Origin: Streptomyces vietnamensis
GTDB taxonomy: Bacteria; Actinomycetota; Actinomycetes; Streptomycetales; Streptomycetaceae
Reading direction: 5' to 3'
Assembly (NCBI RefSeq): GCF_000830005.1
Contig: NZ_CP010407.1
Location: forward strand, 8,692,001-8,756,000
DNA length: 64,000 nucleotides
Below are positions 36,288 to 43,916 of this stretch, piece after piece. The notes beneath the pieces are model-generated. The model saw nothing but the letters and a program-made list of their open reading frames with translations. It was not told where the DNA came from and made no database searches. The position numbers were made by a program, and so were the translations under genes. The stretch's first letter is position 1. Each line of letters begins with the position of its first letter.

Positions 36288-37780
36288 GCGTTCCCTCGGG
36301 CGGCGTGGGTGGGTGGTGCCACCGTGACCGTACCGCCCGGCCGGTCGCCGTCGTGCGAACCGTCCCGGCTCGGCCGGTCGGACGGCAGGAGGAGGCCGGC
36401 GGCGAGGGCGGCGAGGGCCGCTCCGCCGGCGATCAGGAAGATCAGCAGGTAGGCGTGGAGCGTGGGTGCGGTGCGGCCGTCCGCCACGAAGGTCGCACGG
36501 GCCAGTACGGCGGTGACCACGGCGCTGCAGCAGGCCTGTCCGACGGAACGCATCAGGGTGTTGAGCCCGTTGGCCGACGCGGTCTCGCTCACCGGCACGG
36601 CCCGCATGACGAGGACGGGCAACGCGGAGTACGCGATGGCGGTGCCACAGGAGACCACGGTGGCGCCGGCAACGATCAGCCAGAGGCTGTGGCTGGTGAA
36701 GAAGCGCACCACGTAGCCCAGGGCCATGACGACGGCCGCGACGGCGAGCGCGGTGCGGGGCCCGTACGCGGCGGAGATCCGCGCGGAGAGAGGGGAGAGG
36801 GCCACCATCGCGAGCCCGCCGGGCAGCAGGCAGAGTCCGCTGACGACGATGGAGGCGCCGAGGCCGTAGCCGGTGCTCGTAGGTTCCTGCACGAGCTGGG
36901 CGGTGACCAGGGAGTTGGCGTAGAACGAGAAGCCGATGAGCAGGGCCGCGACATTGGTCAGCAGTACGGCGGGCCGGGCGGACACCCTCAGGTCCATGAT
37001 CGGGGACGGGGTGCGCAGTTCGTACCAGCCCCAGAGCAGACCCACGGCCACCGAGGCGCCGAGCAGGCCGAGCGTCGGCGCGGAGGTCCAGCCCCAGCCG
37101 GAGCCCTGGGTGATCGCCAGGAGCACACCGGTCAGCAGGACGGAGAGGCCCAGCGTGCCCGGCACGTCGAAGCGTCCCCGGGAGCGCACGTCTGACTCCG
37201 GCACGATCCCCAGCACGAGCAGGAAGTCGAGCAGGCCGAGTGCGGCGGATGCCCAGAACATGGTGTGCCAGTCGAAGTTCTCCGTCACGACGGCGGCCAG
37301 GGGCAGTCCGATCGCGGCGCCGATGCCGAGGGTGGAACTCATCAGCGCGATCGACGGCAGTACGCGCTCGGCGGGGAGTTCGTCGCGGATGATGCTGATG
37401 CCGAGCGGGATCACCGCGAGAGCCGTGCCCTGGAGGGCCCGGCCGGTGATCAGCACACCGATGTCGGAGCTGACCGCGCAGAGTACGGAGCCGGCGGTGA
37501 GCACCCCGAGCGACGCGAGGAGGACCCGCCGCTTGCCGTACATGTCACCGACCCGGCCGAGCACCGGAGTGAACACCGCGCCGGTGAGGAGGGTGACGGT
37601 CACGAGCCAGCCTGCGGCGCCCGCGCTCGCCCCCGTCAGCTCGGGTATGTGCGGCAGCAGCGGGACGACGAGGGTCTGCATGATGGCGACGAGCATGCCG
37701 CAGAAGGCGAGGACGGGGACGACGAGCCGGGAACGGGCGCGTCCGGGAGTCGTGCCGGATTCGGATGCGGCGGAGGTCAT
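36284..37780 (-). CDS. MFS drug efflux transporter (EmrB/QacA-like, 14 helices)
   Basis: A 498-aa transporter with about 14 hydrophobic helices. Motifs: RVGDMYGKRRVLLASL (motif A), GRALQGTALAVIPLGISIIRDELP (motif C-like), LGIGAAIGLPLAAVVTENFDWHTMFW. Probably exports antimicrobials or toxic metabolites using the proton gradient. Forms an operon with the downstream TetR gene and has a two-site operator-like element upstream. Confidence 0.9.
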   Translation of the reverse strand: MTSAASESGTTPGRARSRLVVPVLAFCGMLVAIMQTLVVPLLPHIPELTGASAGAAGWLVTVTLLTGAVFTPVLGRVGDMYGKRRVLLASLGVLTAGSVLCAVSSDIGVLITGRALQGTALAVIPLGISIIRDELPAERVLPSIALMSSTLGIGAAIGLPLAAVVTENFDWHTMFWASAALGLLDFLLVLGIVPESDVRSRGRFDVPGTLGLSVLLTGVLLAITQGSGWGWTSAPTLGLLGASVAVGLLWGWYELRTPSPIMDLRVSARPAVLLTNVAALLIGFSFYANSLVTAQLVQEPTSTGYGLGASIVVSGLCLLPGGLAMVALSPLSARISAAYGPRTALAVAAVVMALGYVVRFFTSHSLWLIVAGATVVSCGTAIAYSALPVLVMRAVPVSETASANGLNTLMRSVGQACCSAVVTAVLARATFVADGRTAPTLHAYLLIFLIAGGAALAALAAGLLLPSDRPSRDGSHDGDRPGGTVTVAPPTHAARGNA

Positions 37781-37817
37781 CGTGCTCCAGAGACGGTGCG
37801 AGGGCCGGAAAAGCAGG

Positions 37818-37857
37818 GGTGTACGCGTGTTCACCCCCAAGGTAAACAAGTGTGCAC
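37818..37857. promoter_or_regulatory. Paired 17-bp operator-like direct repeats
   Basis: GGTGTACGCGTGTTCAC (37818-37834) and GGTAAACAAGTGTGCAC (37841-37857): 12 of 17 positions match, spaced 23 bp apart, in the gap between the MFS start (37780) and the FUSC gene. Probable TetR binding sites for the MFS/TetR operon. Confidence 0.55.
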
Positions 37858-37948
37858 CCCGCGCCAAGACCGGGCCCCGTCGCATCCGGCACGACGGGGT
37901 GTGCGTCCCCGTCGTGCCGGGTGCGGCGGCGCGGGTGATGCTGGGGGC

Positions 37949-40246
37949 ATGGGTGGCGCGTTCGGGCGATGGCCGCCGCCCGCCTACCGGGCGGCGGCAC
38001 GCGGGGCTCTGCGCGTCACGATCACCGCCACGGCCGGGTTCTATGTGTTCCTCTACGGCTTCGACTCGGCGGTCGGCGCGACGTACGCGCTGTTCGGCGC
38101 GATCGCCATGGCCGGACTGTCGCGTCTCCCGGGCTCCGGGCGCCGACGGGCCACGCTGCTGCTGGGCCTGGTGCCGGTCTGCTGGGTGTTGATCACGCTC
38201 GGCACGTACCTGTCCGTGCGGACGTGGAGCGCCGTGGTCGGCATGCTGGTCGTCGGGTTCGTGCTGGCGTTCATGGCTGTCGGCGGACCACGGTTCGCGG
38301 GCGCGGCCACGGGCCTGCAACTGATGTACATCCTGCCGTCGTTCCCGCCCTACGACCCCGGTTCGCTGGGCGAGCGCCTGGCGGGGGCGAGCTTCGGGCT
38401 CGTCCTGCTGATCATCGCGGAGATGACGCTGCTGCCCGAGCCGGCGGCCCTGCCCTACCGGGAAAGGGCTGCCCGGGCCGCCGACGGTGCGGCGCGCTGC
38501 GCGGACCGGCTGCGTTCCGCCCCGTACACACTGCCGGAGGACGCGCTGAGCGCCGCCCGGGCCTTGAGCGAGGGGCTTCGTTCCTCCCGTGTCCCGGAGG
38601 CGGAACGGCCTGCCGGAGCGGGTGTGCGGCAGAGGGCACTGGCCCACACGGGCCTGGCGACGCGCACCCTGCTCGGCCGGCTGGCGGTGCTGCCGCCGCC
38701 TCCCCGGGATGCGGTTCCGCCCAGAAGATCCGGAGCCGGGGGGGCCGGGGGAGCCGGGGGAGCCGGGGGAGCCGGAGCGGAGCCGGACACGCCGGCGGGA
38801 GGACCGGCCCGGAAAGGCCGGGCCGAGGCGGCCGAGGTGCCGGAGACAGAGGACCCGGACCCACTGCGGGTGGTCGCGGACGTGGCGAGGGAGACCGCCG
38901 CCCGGCTGCGGGGCGCAATCCCCGACGGTCGGGCGCATGCCCGCCTGTGGCGGATCCGTCAGGCACTGACGGCAGCAGAGGACGCGCCTCCCGCTGTGCT
39001 GCGCCGCAATGCGGCGCTCCTGGAGGTGACGGACGCGGCGCTCGCGATGTCCACCGCGGCCGACATCGCCGTACGGGGCCGGGCGGCCGACGCACCGGCG
39101 CCGGGCCGGTTCTGGTACGCGCGGATGCGGGCGCCACGGTTGTGGTGGCGGCGCCTTTCGGGCCACGTCGGCGGCCGGTCGGTTTTCTTCCAGAACGCCG
39201 TACGGATCAGTCTGGCCCTGGCGGCGGCCCGGCTGATCGCGGGCGTCGACACGCTCCCGCACGGCTTCTGGGTGCTGCTCGCCACCCTGACGCTGACGCG
39301 CACGACGGTACGGGAGACCCGGACGACCATGCGGAGGGCGCTGACCGGCACGCTCGTCGGCGCGCTGGTCGCGGCGGCGTTGCTGGCGCTGGTCGGTACC
39401 GACATCGAGGTCTGTGCGGTGGCGCTGCCGCCGCTGATGCTGGTCACCTTCACGCTGGGGCCGGTGAAAGGCGTCGGCTGGGCGCAGGCGCTGTTCACGG
39501 TGGTGGTCGCCCTGGTCTTCGCGCAGCTGGCGCCGGCCACCTGGCAGCTCGCCGAGTTCCGGTTGCTCGACGTGCTGACCGGCAGTGCGATCGGTGCGGT
39601 GTTCGGACTGCTGGCCTGGCCGCGGGGCGCCCATGACGAGTTGCGGCGGTCGGCCGCGGTGCTGCTGCGGATCACCGCGGAGATCGTCGTGGCCACGACG
39701 GCGCAGATCGCGGCGGGCGGGTGGCGCGTGCCGGTGGTCACCGCGCCGGGCCACCGGTCGTTGCAGCATGCCCTGGTCATGGCGGAGTCGGCGTACGCGC
39801 AGTACCAGGGCGAACCCGAGGGGCCCGTTTCGCCGCCGGCCGGTCAGGACTGGCAGGCCGCACTGATCGCCGGGCACCACACACTGTGGGGCGCCGACCG
39901 GCTGCTCGTACCTCCCGAGCCGGTCGTGGTTCCGCCGCTGGGGAGAGAAGCCGCGGAGTCCGTCGTCCGTGCGGGCGACCGGGTCGCGGCGGCCATGCTG
40001 CTGACCTCCGCCCGGATGGACCCCACGGGGGACATGGTGGAAACGCCGGTACCACTCCACACCCCGACGGCCTCCGCCGCCATCGCCGATGACCCGCCCG
40101 GCGCACCGCGCGTGTACTACGCGACGGTCTCCTGGCTGGCCTCACTGAAAACGGACCTGGTACGGCTCACAGGCGACACCGGCAGAGGAGGCCCGGTTCG
40201 GCCGGGCCGCGCCCAGGAGGTGTCGCGGCGGATTCGCCGCCCCTGA
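37949..40246 (+). CDS. FUSC-family membrane protein
   Basis: A 765-aa protein starting at ATG 37949 (MGGAFGRWPPPAYRAAARGALRV). It has two membrane halves: six or so helices in residues ~15-160 (FYVFLYGFDSAVGATYALFGAIAMAG) and again at ~410-560 (FFQNAVRISLALAAARLIAGV, FWVLLATLTLTRTTVRETRTTMRRALTGTLVGALVAAALLAL), the FUSC_2 pattern. The linker between them holds a Gly/Ala repeat run near 38740-38790. Members export aromatic acids or fusaric acid-like compounds in proteobacteria; substrate unknown here. Confidence 0.85.
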   Translation: MGGAFGRWPPPAYRAAARGALRVTITATAGFYVFLYGFDSAVGATYALFGAIAMAGLSRLPGSGRRRATLLLGLVPVCWVLITLGTYLSVRTWSAVVGMLVVGFVLAFMAVGGPRFAGAATGLQLMYILPSFPPYDPGSLGERLAGASFGLVLLIIAEMTLLPEPAALPYRERAARAADGAARCADRLRSAPYTLPEDALSAARALSEGLRSSRVPEAERPAGAGVRQRALAHTGLATRTLLGRLAVLPPPPRDAVPPRRSGAGGAGGAGGAGGAGAEPDTPAGGPARKGRAEAAEVPETEDPDPLRVVADVARETAARLRGAIPDGRAHARLWRIRQALTAAEDAPPAVLRRNAALLEVTDAALAMSTAADIAVRGRAADAPAPGRFWYARMRAPRLWWRRLSGHVGGRSVFFQNAVRISLALAAARLIAGVDTLPHGFWVLLATLTLTRTTVRETRTTMRRALTGTLVGALVAAALLALVGTDIEVCAVALPPLMLVTFTLGPVKGVGWAQALFTVVVALVFAQLAPATWQLAEFRLLDVLTGSAIGAVFGLLAWPRGAHDELRRSAAVLLRITAEIVVATTAQIAAGGWRVPVVTAPGHRSLQHALVMAESAYAQYQGEPEGPVSPPAGQDWQAALIAGHHTLWGADRLLVPPEPVVVPPLGREAAESVVRAGDRVAAAMLLTSARMDPTGDMVETPVPLHTPTASAAIADDPPGAPRVYYATVSWLASLKTDLVRLTGDTGRGGPVRPGRAQEVSRRIRRP
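38736..38787 (+). repeat. GGAGCCGGG tandem repeat in the FUSC gene
   Basis: Four or more copies of a 9-bp G-rich unit encoding Gly-Ala-Gly in the cytoplasmic linker of the FUSC protein. Likely slippage-prone. Confidence 0.65.
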
Positions 40247-40359
40247 CCGGCACCGGAGTTCGCCGATGCCCTCACCGACGCGGACCGGACGGTAGTCCGG
40301 TTTCCCGGCATTGTGCGCCGGTGTCCTCATTGTGTATGCGTATTGCGTATCAGAAATGC

Positions 40360-40377
40360 TACATTGACATCGTGTTG
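40360..40377 (+). promoter_or_regulatory. Possible leaderless promoter of the telomere-protein-like operon
   Basis: TACATT at 40360-40365 is followed 7 bp later by GTG 40372, so transcription could begin at the start codon itself. The 17-bp-upstream position carries only TGCGTA. The surrounding 60 bp are the most AT-rich of this part of the window, with repeated TGCGTAT-like elements. Confidence 0.4.
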
Positions 40378-42063
40378 AGTACGGAAGAGGTCCTCAGGAT
40401 CACGGTGGCTGCGCTCATGTCACGGGCGGGCGAGAAGCAGGGCGACCTGGCTGCCGCGCTCGGGCTGTCCCAGGCCCAGGTCTCCCGCAAGCAGTCCGGC
40501 GGCGCCCACTGGTCGCTGGAGGACGTAGACCTGCTCGCCGCGCACTACCGCCTGGCCGCGCTCGACCTGTTGGCCGGTCCGACGCACGCCATCGGGGTCC
40601 TGCACGGCGCCGCCCCGAGCCTCACGCCCGGCACGCTCACCGTTCCCCCGGTACCTCCGGAACCCCCGGCCCCCGAACCGACGGCCGCCCCTGCCGCCGT
40701 GCCGTCGGTCCAGCCATCCGCAGCCGCGGTGCAACTGTGCGTGTTGTGCGGGCAGCCGACACAGCACGAACTGGAGGGCTTCCCGCAACACTTGACCGCG
40801 GAGGACTGCGCGGCGGCCGTTGCCGCGGCGAGCGCGCCGCCGGCCTCCGCCCCGCTCCCGGCCGCCGAGGAGACACCCGCCCCGGCTCTCGCGGCCCAGC
40901 CGCCGACGGTTGCCGTCACTCCGGCCGCTCCGGTCGCTGCGGCTGAGCCCGCCGTACCGGCCACCCAGGCCGAGCCCGCCACCCAGGCCGAGCCCGCCGA
41001 ACAGGCCACGCCCACCGAACAGGCCGAGCCCGCCGAACAGGCCACGCCCACCGAACAGGCCGCGTCCGCCGTACCAGAGACGGCCGAGCCCCGGCGGAAC
41101 GCACCCGGATACGCCTCCGGGACGCTGGTGGAGCAGATCGCCGGCCGTGTGCACGAGGTGCTGGCGGCGTGCTCCGGCGACATGGAGGCGGCGCAGGCCG
41201 AGCTGATCAAGATGGCCATTCCCGATGTGATGACGCTCCTGAAGGCGTCCCGGGTGGGCGGCCGTTACGAGCATTCGGAATTCCCGCCGACGCAGGAGAT
41301 CCTCCGGAAGAAGTCCCAGAAAGGCGCGGACGAAATCTGGGAAGGCCGCCCCAAGTGGCGGAACCCCGAGCTTTTCGCGGCGGCGAAGCGAGGCGAGGAG
41401 ATCGAGGTGACCGCCCTCGACATGAACGCCGCCTACCTGTCCGCGCTCAAGTGCTGGCTCCCGATCGGCCGGCTCGTCGAGGACACCAGTGGCATCCACG
41501 ACCCGAAGAAGGCCGGCGTCCACCTCATCACCCCCGCCGCCTGGGACCACACCGACCTGCCCAACCCCCTGGGCAACCGCATGGAGCCGGGGGAGCTGTG
41601 GGTCGGCGAGTCCACACTGCGCCTGCTCCTCGACTGCGCCCGGCAGGGCCTCGCGGACGCCCCGGTGATCCACCGCTCCCTCGTCTCCGGCGCCTCCGAG
41701 GCCCTGCTCGAAAAGCTCCGCCGCGCACTGGCCGAATCCCGGAGAACCGCCCTCGCCGAGGGCGACGAACTGACCGTGGCGTACGTGAAGGCCATGTACT
41801 CCAAATTCGTCTCCACCATCGGCGAGTCCAGCGCGAACCGCGAACTGCGCCGCCCGGACTGGATGCACATCATCCGGGCCAAGGCGTTCGCCAACCTGTG
41901 GATGAAGGCCGACAAGGCGCGCAAGGCCGGGCTTCAGGTCGTGGAGATCTCCGGCACCGACGAACTTCACGTCGTGGGAGACTGGCGCCCGGTGTTCCCC
42001 GAAGGCCGGGACCTGAACCAGGTCAAGGAAAAGGCCACCTACATCCTGGGAGGTAAGCGCTGA
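40372..42063 (+). CDS. HTH protein with Tap-like, DNA polymerase B-like C-terminal domain
   Basis: A 563-aa protein starting at GTG 40372 (VLSTEEVLRITVAALMSRAG). An N-terminal XRE-type helix-turn-helix (GDLAAALGLSQAQVSRKQSGG, ~25-45), then an Ala/Pro/Glu linker (~80-240) with one CVLCG...H Cys pair that could bind metal. The linker includes a perfect 36-bp tandem repeat. The C-terminal ~300 residues carry motifs like family-B polymerase palm motifs: VTALDMNAAYLSAL (D350, motif A), EYVKAMYSKFV-like VKAMYSKFVSTIG (K473, motif B) and EISGTDELHVV (D530, motif C with GTDE in place of DTDS). This layout resembles Streptomyces telomere-associated proteins Tap/Tac. It is coupled to a Tpg-like gene (TGATG). 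The polymerase link is my inference. Confidence 0.68.
   Translation: MLSTEEVLRITVAALMSRAGEKQGDLAAALGLSQAQVSRKQSGGAHWSLEDVDLLAAHYRLAALDLLAGPTHAIGVLHGAAPSLTPGTLTVPPVPPEPPAPEPTAAPAAVPSVQPSAAAVQLCVLCGQPTQHELEGFPQHLTAEDCAAAVAAASAPPASAPLPAAEETPAPALAAQPPTVAVTPAAPVAAAEPAVPATQAEPATQAEPAEQATPTEQAEPAEQATPTEQAASAVPETAEPRRNAPGYASGTLVEQIAGRVHEVLAACSGDMEAAQAELIKMAIPDVMTLLKASRVGGRYEHSEFPPTQEILRKKSQKGADEIWEGRPKWRNPELFAAAKRGEEIEVTALDMNAAYLSALKCWLPIGRLVEDTSGIHDPKKAGVHLITPAAWDHTDLPNPLGNRMEPGELWVGESTLRLLLDCARQGLADAPVIHRSLVSGASEALLEKLRRALAESRRTALAEGDELTVAYVKAMYSKFVSTIGESSANRELRRPDWMHIIRAKAFANLWMKADKARKAGLQVVEISGTDELHVVGDWRPVFPEGRDLNQVKEKATYILGGKR
40990..41061 (+). repeat. Perfect 36-bp tandem duplication
   Basis: Two identical 36-bp units (40990-41025 and 41026-41061), in frame, encoding EPAEQATPTEQA twice within the linker of the Tap-like protein. 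Related partial units precede them from about 40960. Confidence 0.9.
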
Positions 42064-42662
42064 TGGCGGGATCACCCGACCTCTGGTCCCGATGGGGAGA
42101 ATTCGGGAGGTTCAACACCCGGGGCATGAAGGGCGGCGAAGCCCTGATTCTGGAGCTCAACCGGATCGTCTACTCCTCCGGCATCTCCTCGCCCGTCACC
42201 TCCAAGCGAGGCCTTAATGCCCGTCTGCGGTACCTCGACAGCCCGGCCGGCCGCGCCGCGCTGAAGGACCAGGGCGTCACCGCCCGCACGATCCGCTCCT
42301 GGACGAAGGGCAAGTCCACCCCCACCGCGGCGAACCGCGAACGCATCGACAGCGCGTACTGGATCCGGCGACGGGAGAACCTGATCCGCTCCGGCTGGCT
42401 CAAGCGCCACCTCGACAACGACGGCCGGGGCCGCCGGATGGAGATCTACCCCGTCGACCAGAGCCACGTACCGGCCGAGCGCCTCCGCCCCAACCTCCAG
42501 CAGCGATCCATCACCGTCCGCTACATCTGGGGCGACCTCGTCGACGCCTGGGCCGCCCAGGACGCCGACACGGTCGACGAGATCTGGGACGACGTCATCA
42601 GCGACCTCGACTCCGACTACAACGCCTACGCCCACGTCTCCTCCGTCGGCATCGGAGCCTGA
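42063..42662 (+). CDS. Terminal-protein (Tpg)-like DNA-binding protein
   Basis: A 199-aa basic protein. Its ATG overlaps the previous stop (TGATG), so translation is coupled. It contains an HTH-like segment: NARLRYLDSPAGRAALKDQGVTARTIRSWTKGKSTPTAANRERI (~60-100), then an Arg-rich helix (IRRRENLIRSGWLKRHL). The C-terminal part has a beta-hairpin-like RSITVRYIWGDLVDAWAAQDADTVDEIWDDVISDL. The order (HTH, Arg-rich stretch, strand plus acidic helix) parallels Tpg terminal proteins that cap linear Streptomyces replicons, though direct sequence identity appears low. Alternatively it may be a plain regulator. Confidence 0.6.
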   Translation: MAGSPDLWSRWGEFGRFNTRGMKGGEALILELNRIVYSSGISSPVTSKRGLNARLRYLDSPAGRAALKDQGVTARTIRSWTKGKSTPTAANRERIDSAYWIRRRENLIRSGWLKRHLDNDGRGRRMEIYPVDQSHVPAERLRPNLQQRSITVRYIWGDLVDAWAAQDADTVDEIWDDVISDLDSDYNAYAHVSSVGIGA

Positions 42663-42708
42663 CCCTGAGGACGCCGTCCGGCGCGCCCACGGCGGGTTGT
42701 GCCGAAGC

Positions 42709-42742
42709 GCGATAGTTGTCACTTGGGCGCGAGAGTTGTCAC
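42709..42742 (+). repeat. Two 14-bp direct repeats GCGA(T/G)AGTTGTCAC
   Basis: 42709-42722 and 42729-42742, 13 of 14 identical, 20-bp period. They look like the end of a lost element or a binding-site pair. Confidence 0.6.
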
Positions 42743-42790
42743 CAGCCGCCTTGGCGGATCGTGGCGCGCTGGGCTGTCCGCTGCCGGACA

Positions 42791-42900
42791 CGGCGGCCGC
42801 GGAATGCGGTGAGCTGACCGTCCAGGTCCTTGCAGATCCGCGAGACCTCGCTCTTGGAGCATCAGTCCTTGGTGCTCACCCGCCCGCCGTCGAACTCCGT
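42791..42900 (-). pseudogene. IS256/Mutator-type transposase remnant
   Basis: Minus-strand reading gives GGRVSTKD, a stop (TGA at ~42862-42864), then CSKSEVSRICKDLDGQLTAFRGR. IS256-family transposases of actinobacteria have GVSTRKV...ISKSEVSRICADLDxxVxAFRxR at the same place, so this is a short internal piece of such a gene, with an in-frame stop and missing intervening residues. Non-functional trace of a past insertion. Confidence 0.7.
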
Positions 42901-42973
42901 AGGAGCGGTCATCGACGGGCGGCTCGAAGGGGGCGCCGCCACTCGGTGCCCAACCGGCGGCCTCCATAGTGGA

Positions 42974-42992
42974 TACGGTGTTGCTGTTATGG
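42974..42992. promoter_or_regulatory. Operator-like site upstream of the TetR gene (copy 1)
   Basis: TACGGTGTTGCTGTTATGG, 27 bp before the chosen TetR start. It matches 13 of 19 positions with the site at 47232-47250 upstream of the hydrolase operon, suggesting one regulator binds both. Confidence 0.45.
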
Positions 42993-43018
42993 TGCTGTCC
43001 AAGGAGGTGGACGTTTCA

Positions 43019-43705
43019 GTGGCAGCAGCTGGTCCTACGCGAGCGACCCCGGCATCGGGTCGAGGCCCGGGGCGTCCGCCCGTGCCGCTGGAGCGCATCG
43101 TCTCCACCGCCCTGCAGATCGTGGACGACGAGGGGGCCGACGCTCTCTCGATGCGGACGCTGGCCCAGCGCCTGGGCTCGGGCACGGCGACCCTGTACCG
43201 GCATTTCGACAACCGGACAGCGCTGGTCGCCCATGTCGTGGACCGCATGTTCGGCGCCGTGGAACTGAATGGCGACGAACTCCTCGCGATGGGCTGGCAG
43301 CAAGCGCTGCGGACGGTCGCGCACACCATGTTCGACGCCCTGGCCCGGCACCGGAACGCGGCGCGCCTGATGGTCGAAGAGATACCCCTGGGGCCGAACG
43401 CCATGGCGCTGCGGGAGCACTGTGTCGCGGCGCTGCTCGACAGCGGCTTCCCGCCGCGACTGGCCGCGCACGCCTTCGCCACCCTCGCCCGCTACGTCCT
43501 CGGATTCGCCATACAGGTCAACGGTCATGGCGGCGGGCAACTCGCGGACGCACAACTGTCCGCCGTCTTCCAGAACGTCGATCCAGCCTTGTTCCCGGCA
43601 ACGGCCACCGTCGCCGGGTCGATGCCCGTTCCGATCGAGGACGAGTTCTCCTTCGGACTCGAACTCCTTCTCAGCGGGCTTGCCCACCTGCACGACGACG
43701 TCTGA
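43019..43705 (+). CDS. TetR-family regulator of the monooxygenase/hydrolase genes
   Basis: A 228-aa TetR with a tetracycline-type C-terminal domain. I chose GTG 43019 (VAAAGPTRATPASGRGPGRPPV) with AAGGAGG 11 bases upstream; an ATG at 42989 is possible. HTH: LSMRTLAQRLGSGTATLYRHFDNRTALVAHV. It is convergent with the monooxygenase operon, and its promoter has a sequence also found upstream of that operon, so it likely controls both. Inducer unknown, plausibly an aromatic compound. Confidence 0.87.
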   Translation: MAAAGPTRATPASGRGPGRPPVPLERIVSTALQIVDDEGADALSMRTLAQRLGSGTATLYRHFDNRTALVAHVVDRMFGAVELNGDELLAMGWQQALRTVAHTMFDALARHRNAARLMVEEIPLGPNAMALREHCVAALLDSGFPPRLAAHAFATLARYVLGFAIQVNGHGGGQLADAQLSAVFQNVDPALFPATATVAGSMPVPIEDEFSFGLELLLSGLAHLHDDV

Positions 43706-43916
43706 CGGCCAGGACGACGTGCCCCGCCCCGGCCCGGAGCCTGGGAGTTCCTCCTGCTCACTGGCCGTGACGTCGGCTGCGCCCCGCAGATCGCGCTGGG
43801 GATGGTGCTTCAGGGCGTCGCGCAACAGCCGTTCCAGCGCAGGCCGGCCGATGACGACGCGCGCAGGAGGATGCGGCTCATTCAGTGGCCCCCGAACCGG
43901 GGGAGGTGTGGCCCGG

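Larger units (their letters stand above)
42663..43018. other. Intergenic scar with repeats and a transposase remnant
   Basis: 356 bp holding two copies of a 14-bp repeat (42709-42722, 42729-42742), a decayed IS256-type transposase fragment (about 42791-42900, minus), and the upstream control region of the TetR gene (42974-42992). No intact gene was seen. Confidence 0.7.

Noticed and set aside
36284..40060. A 1258-codon minus frame covering the FUSC gene
   Set aside because: Its last part is the real MFS gene; upstream of 37780 it is antisense to the FUSC gene and has no domain signal.
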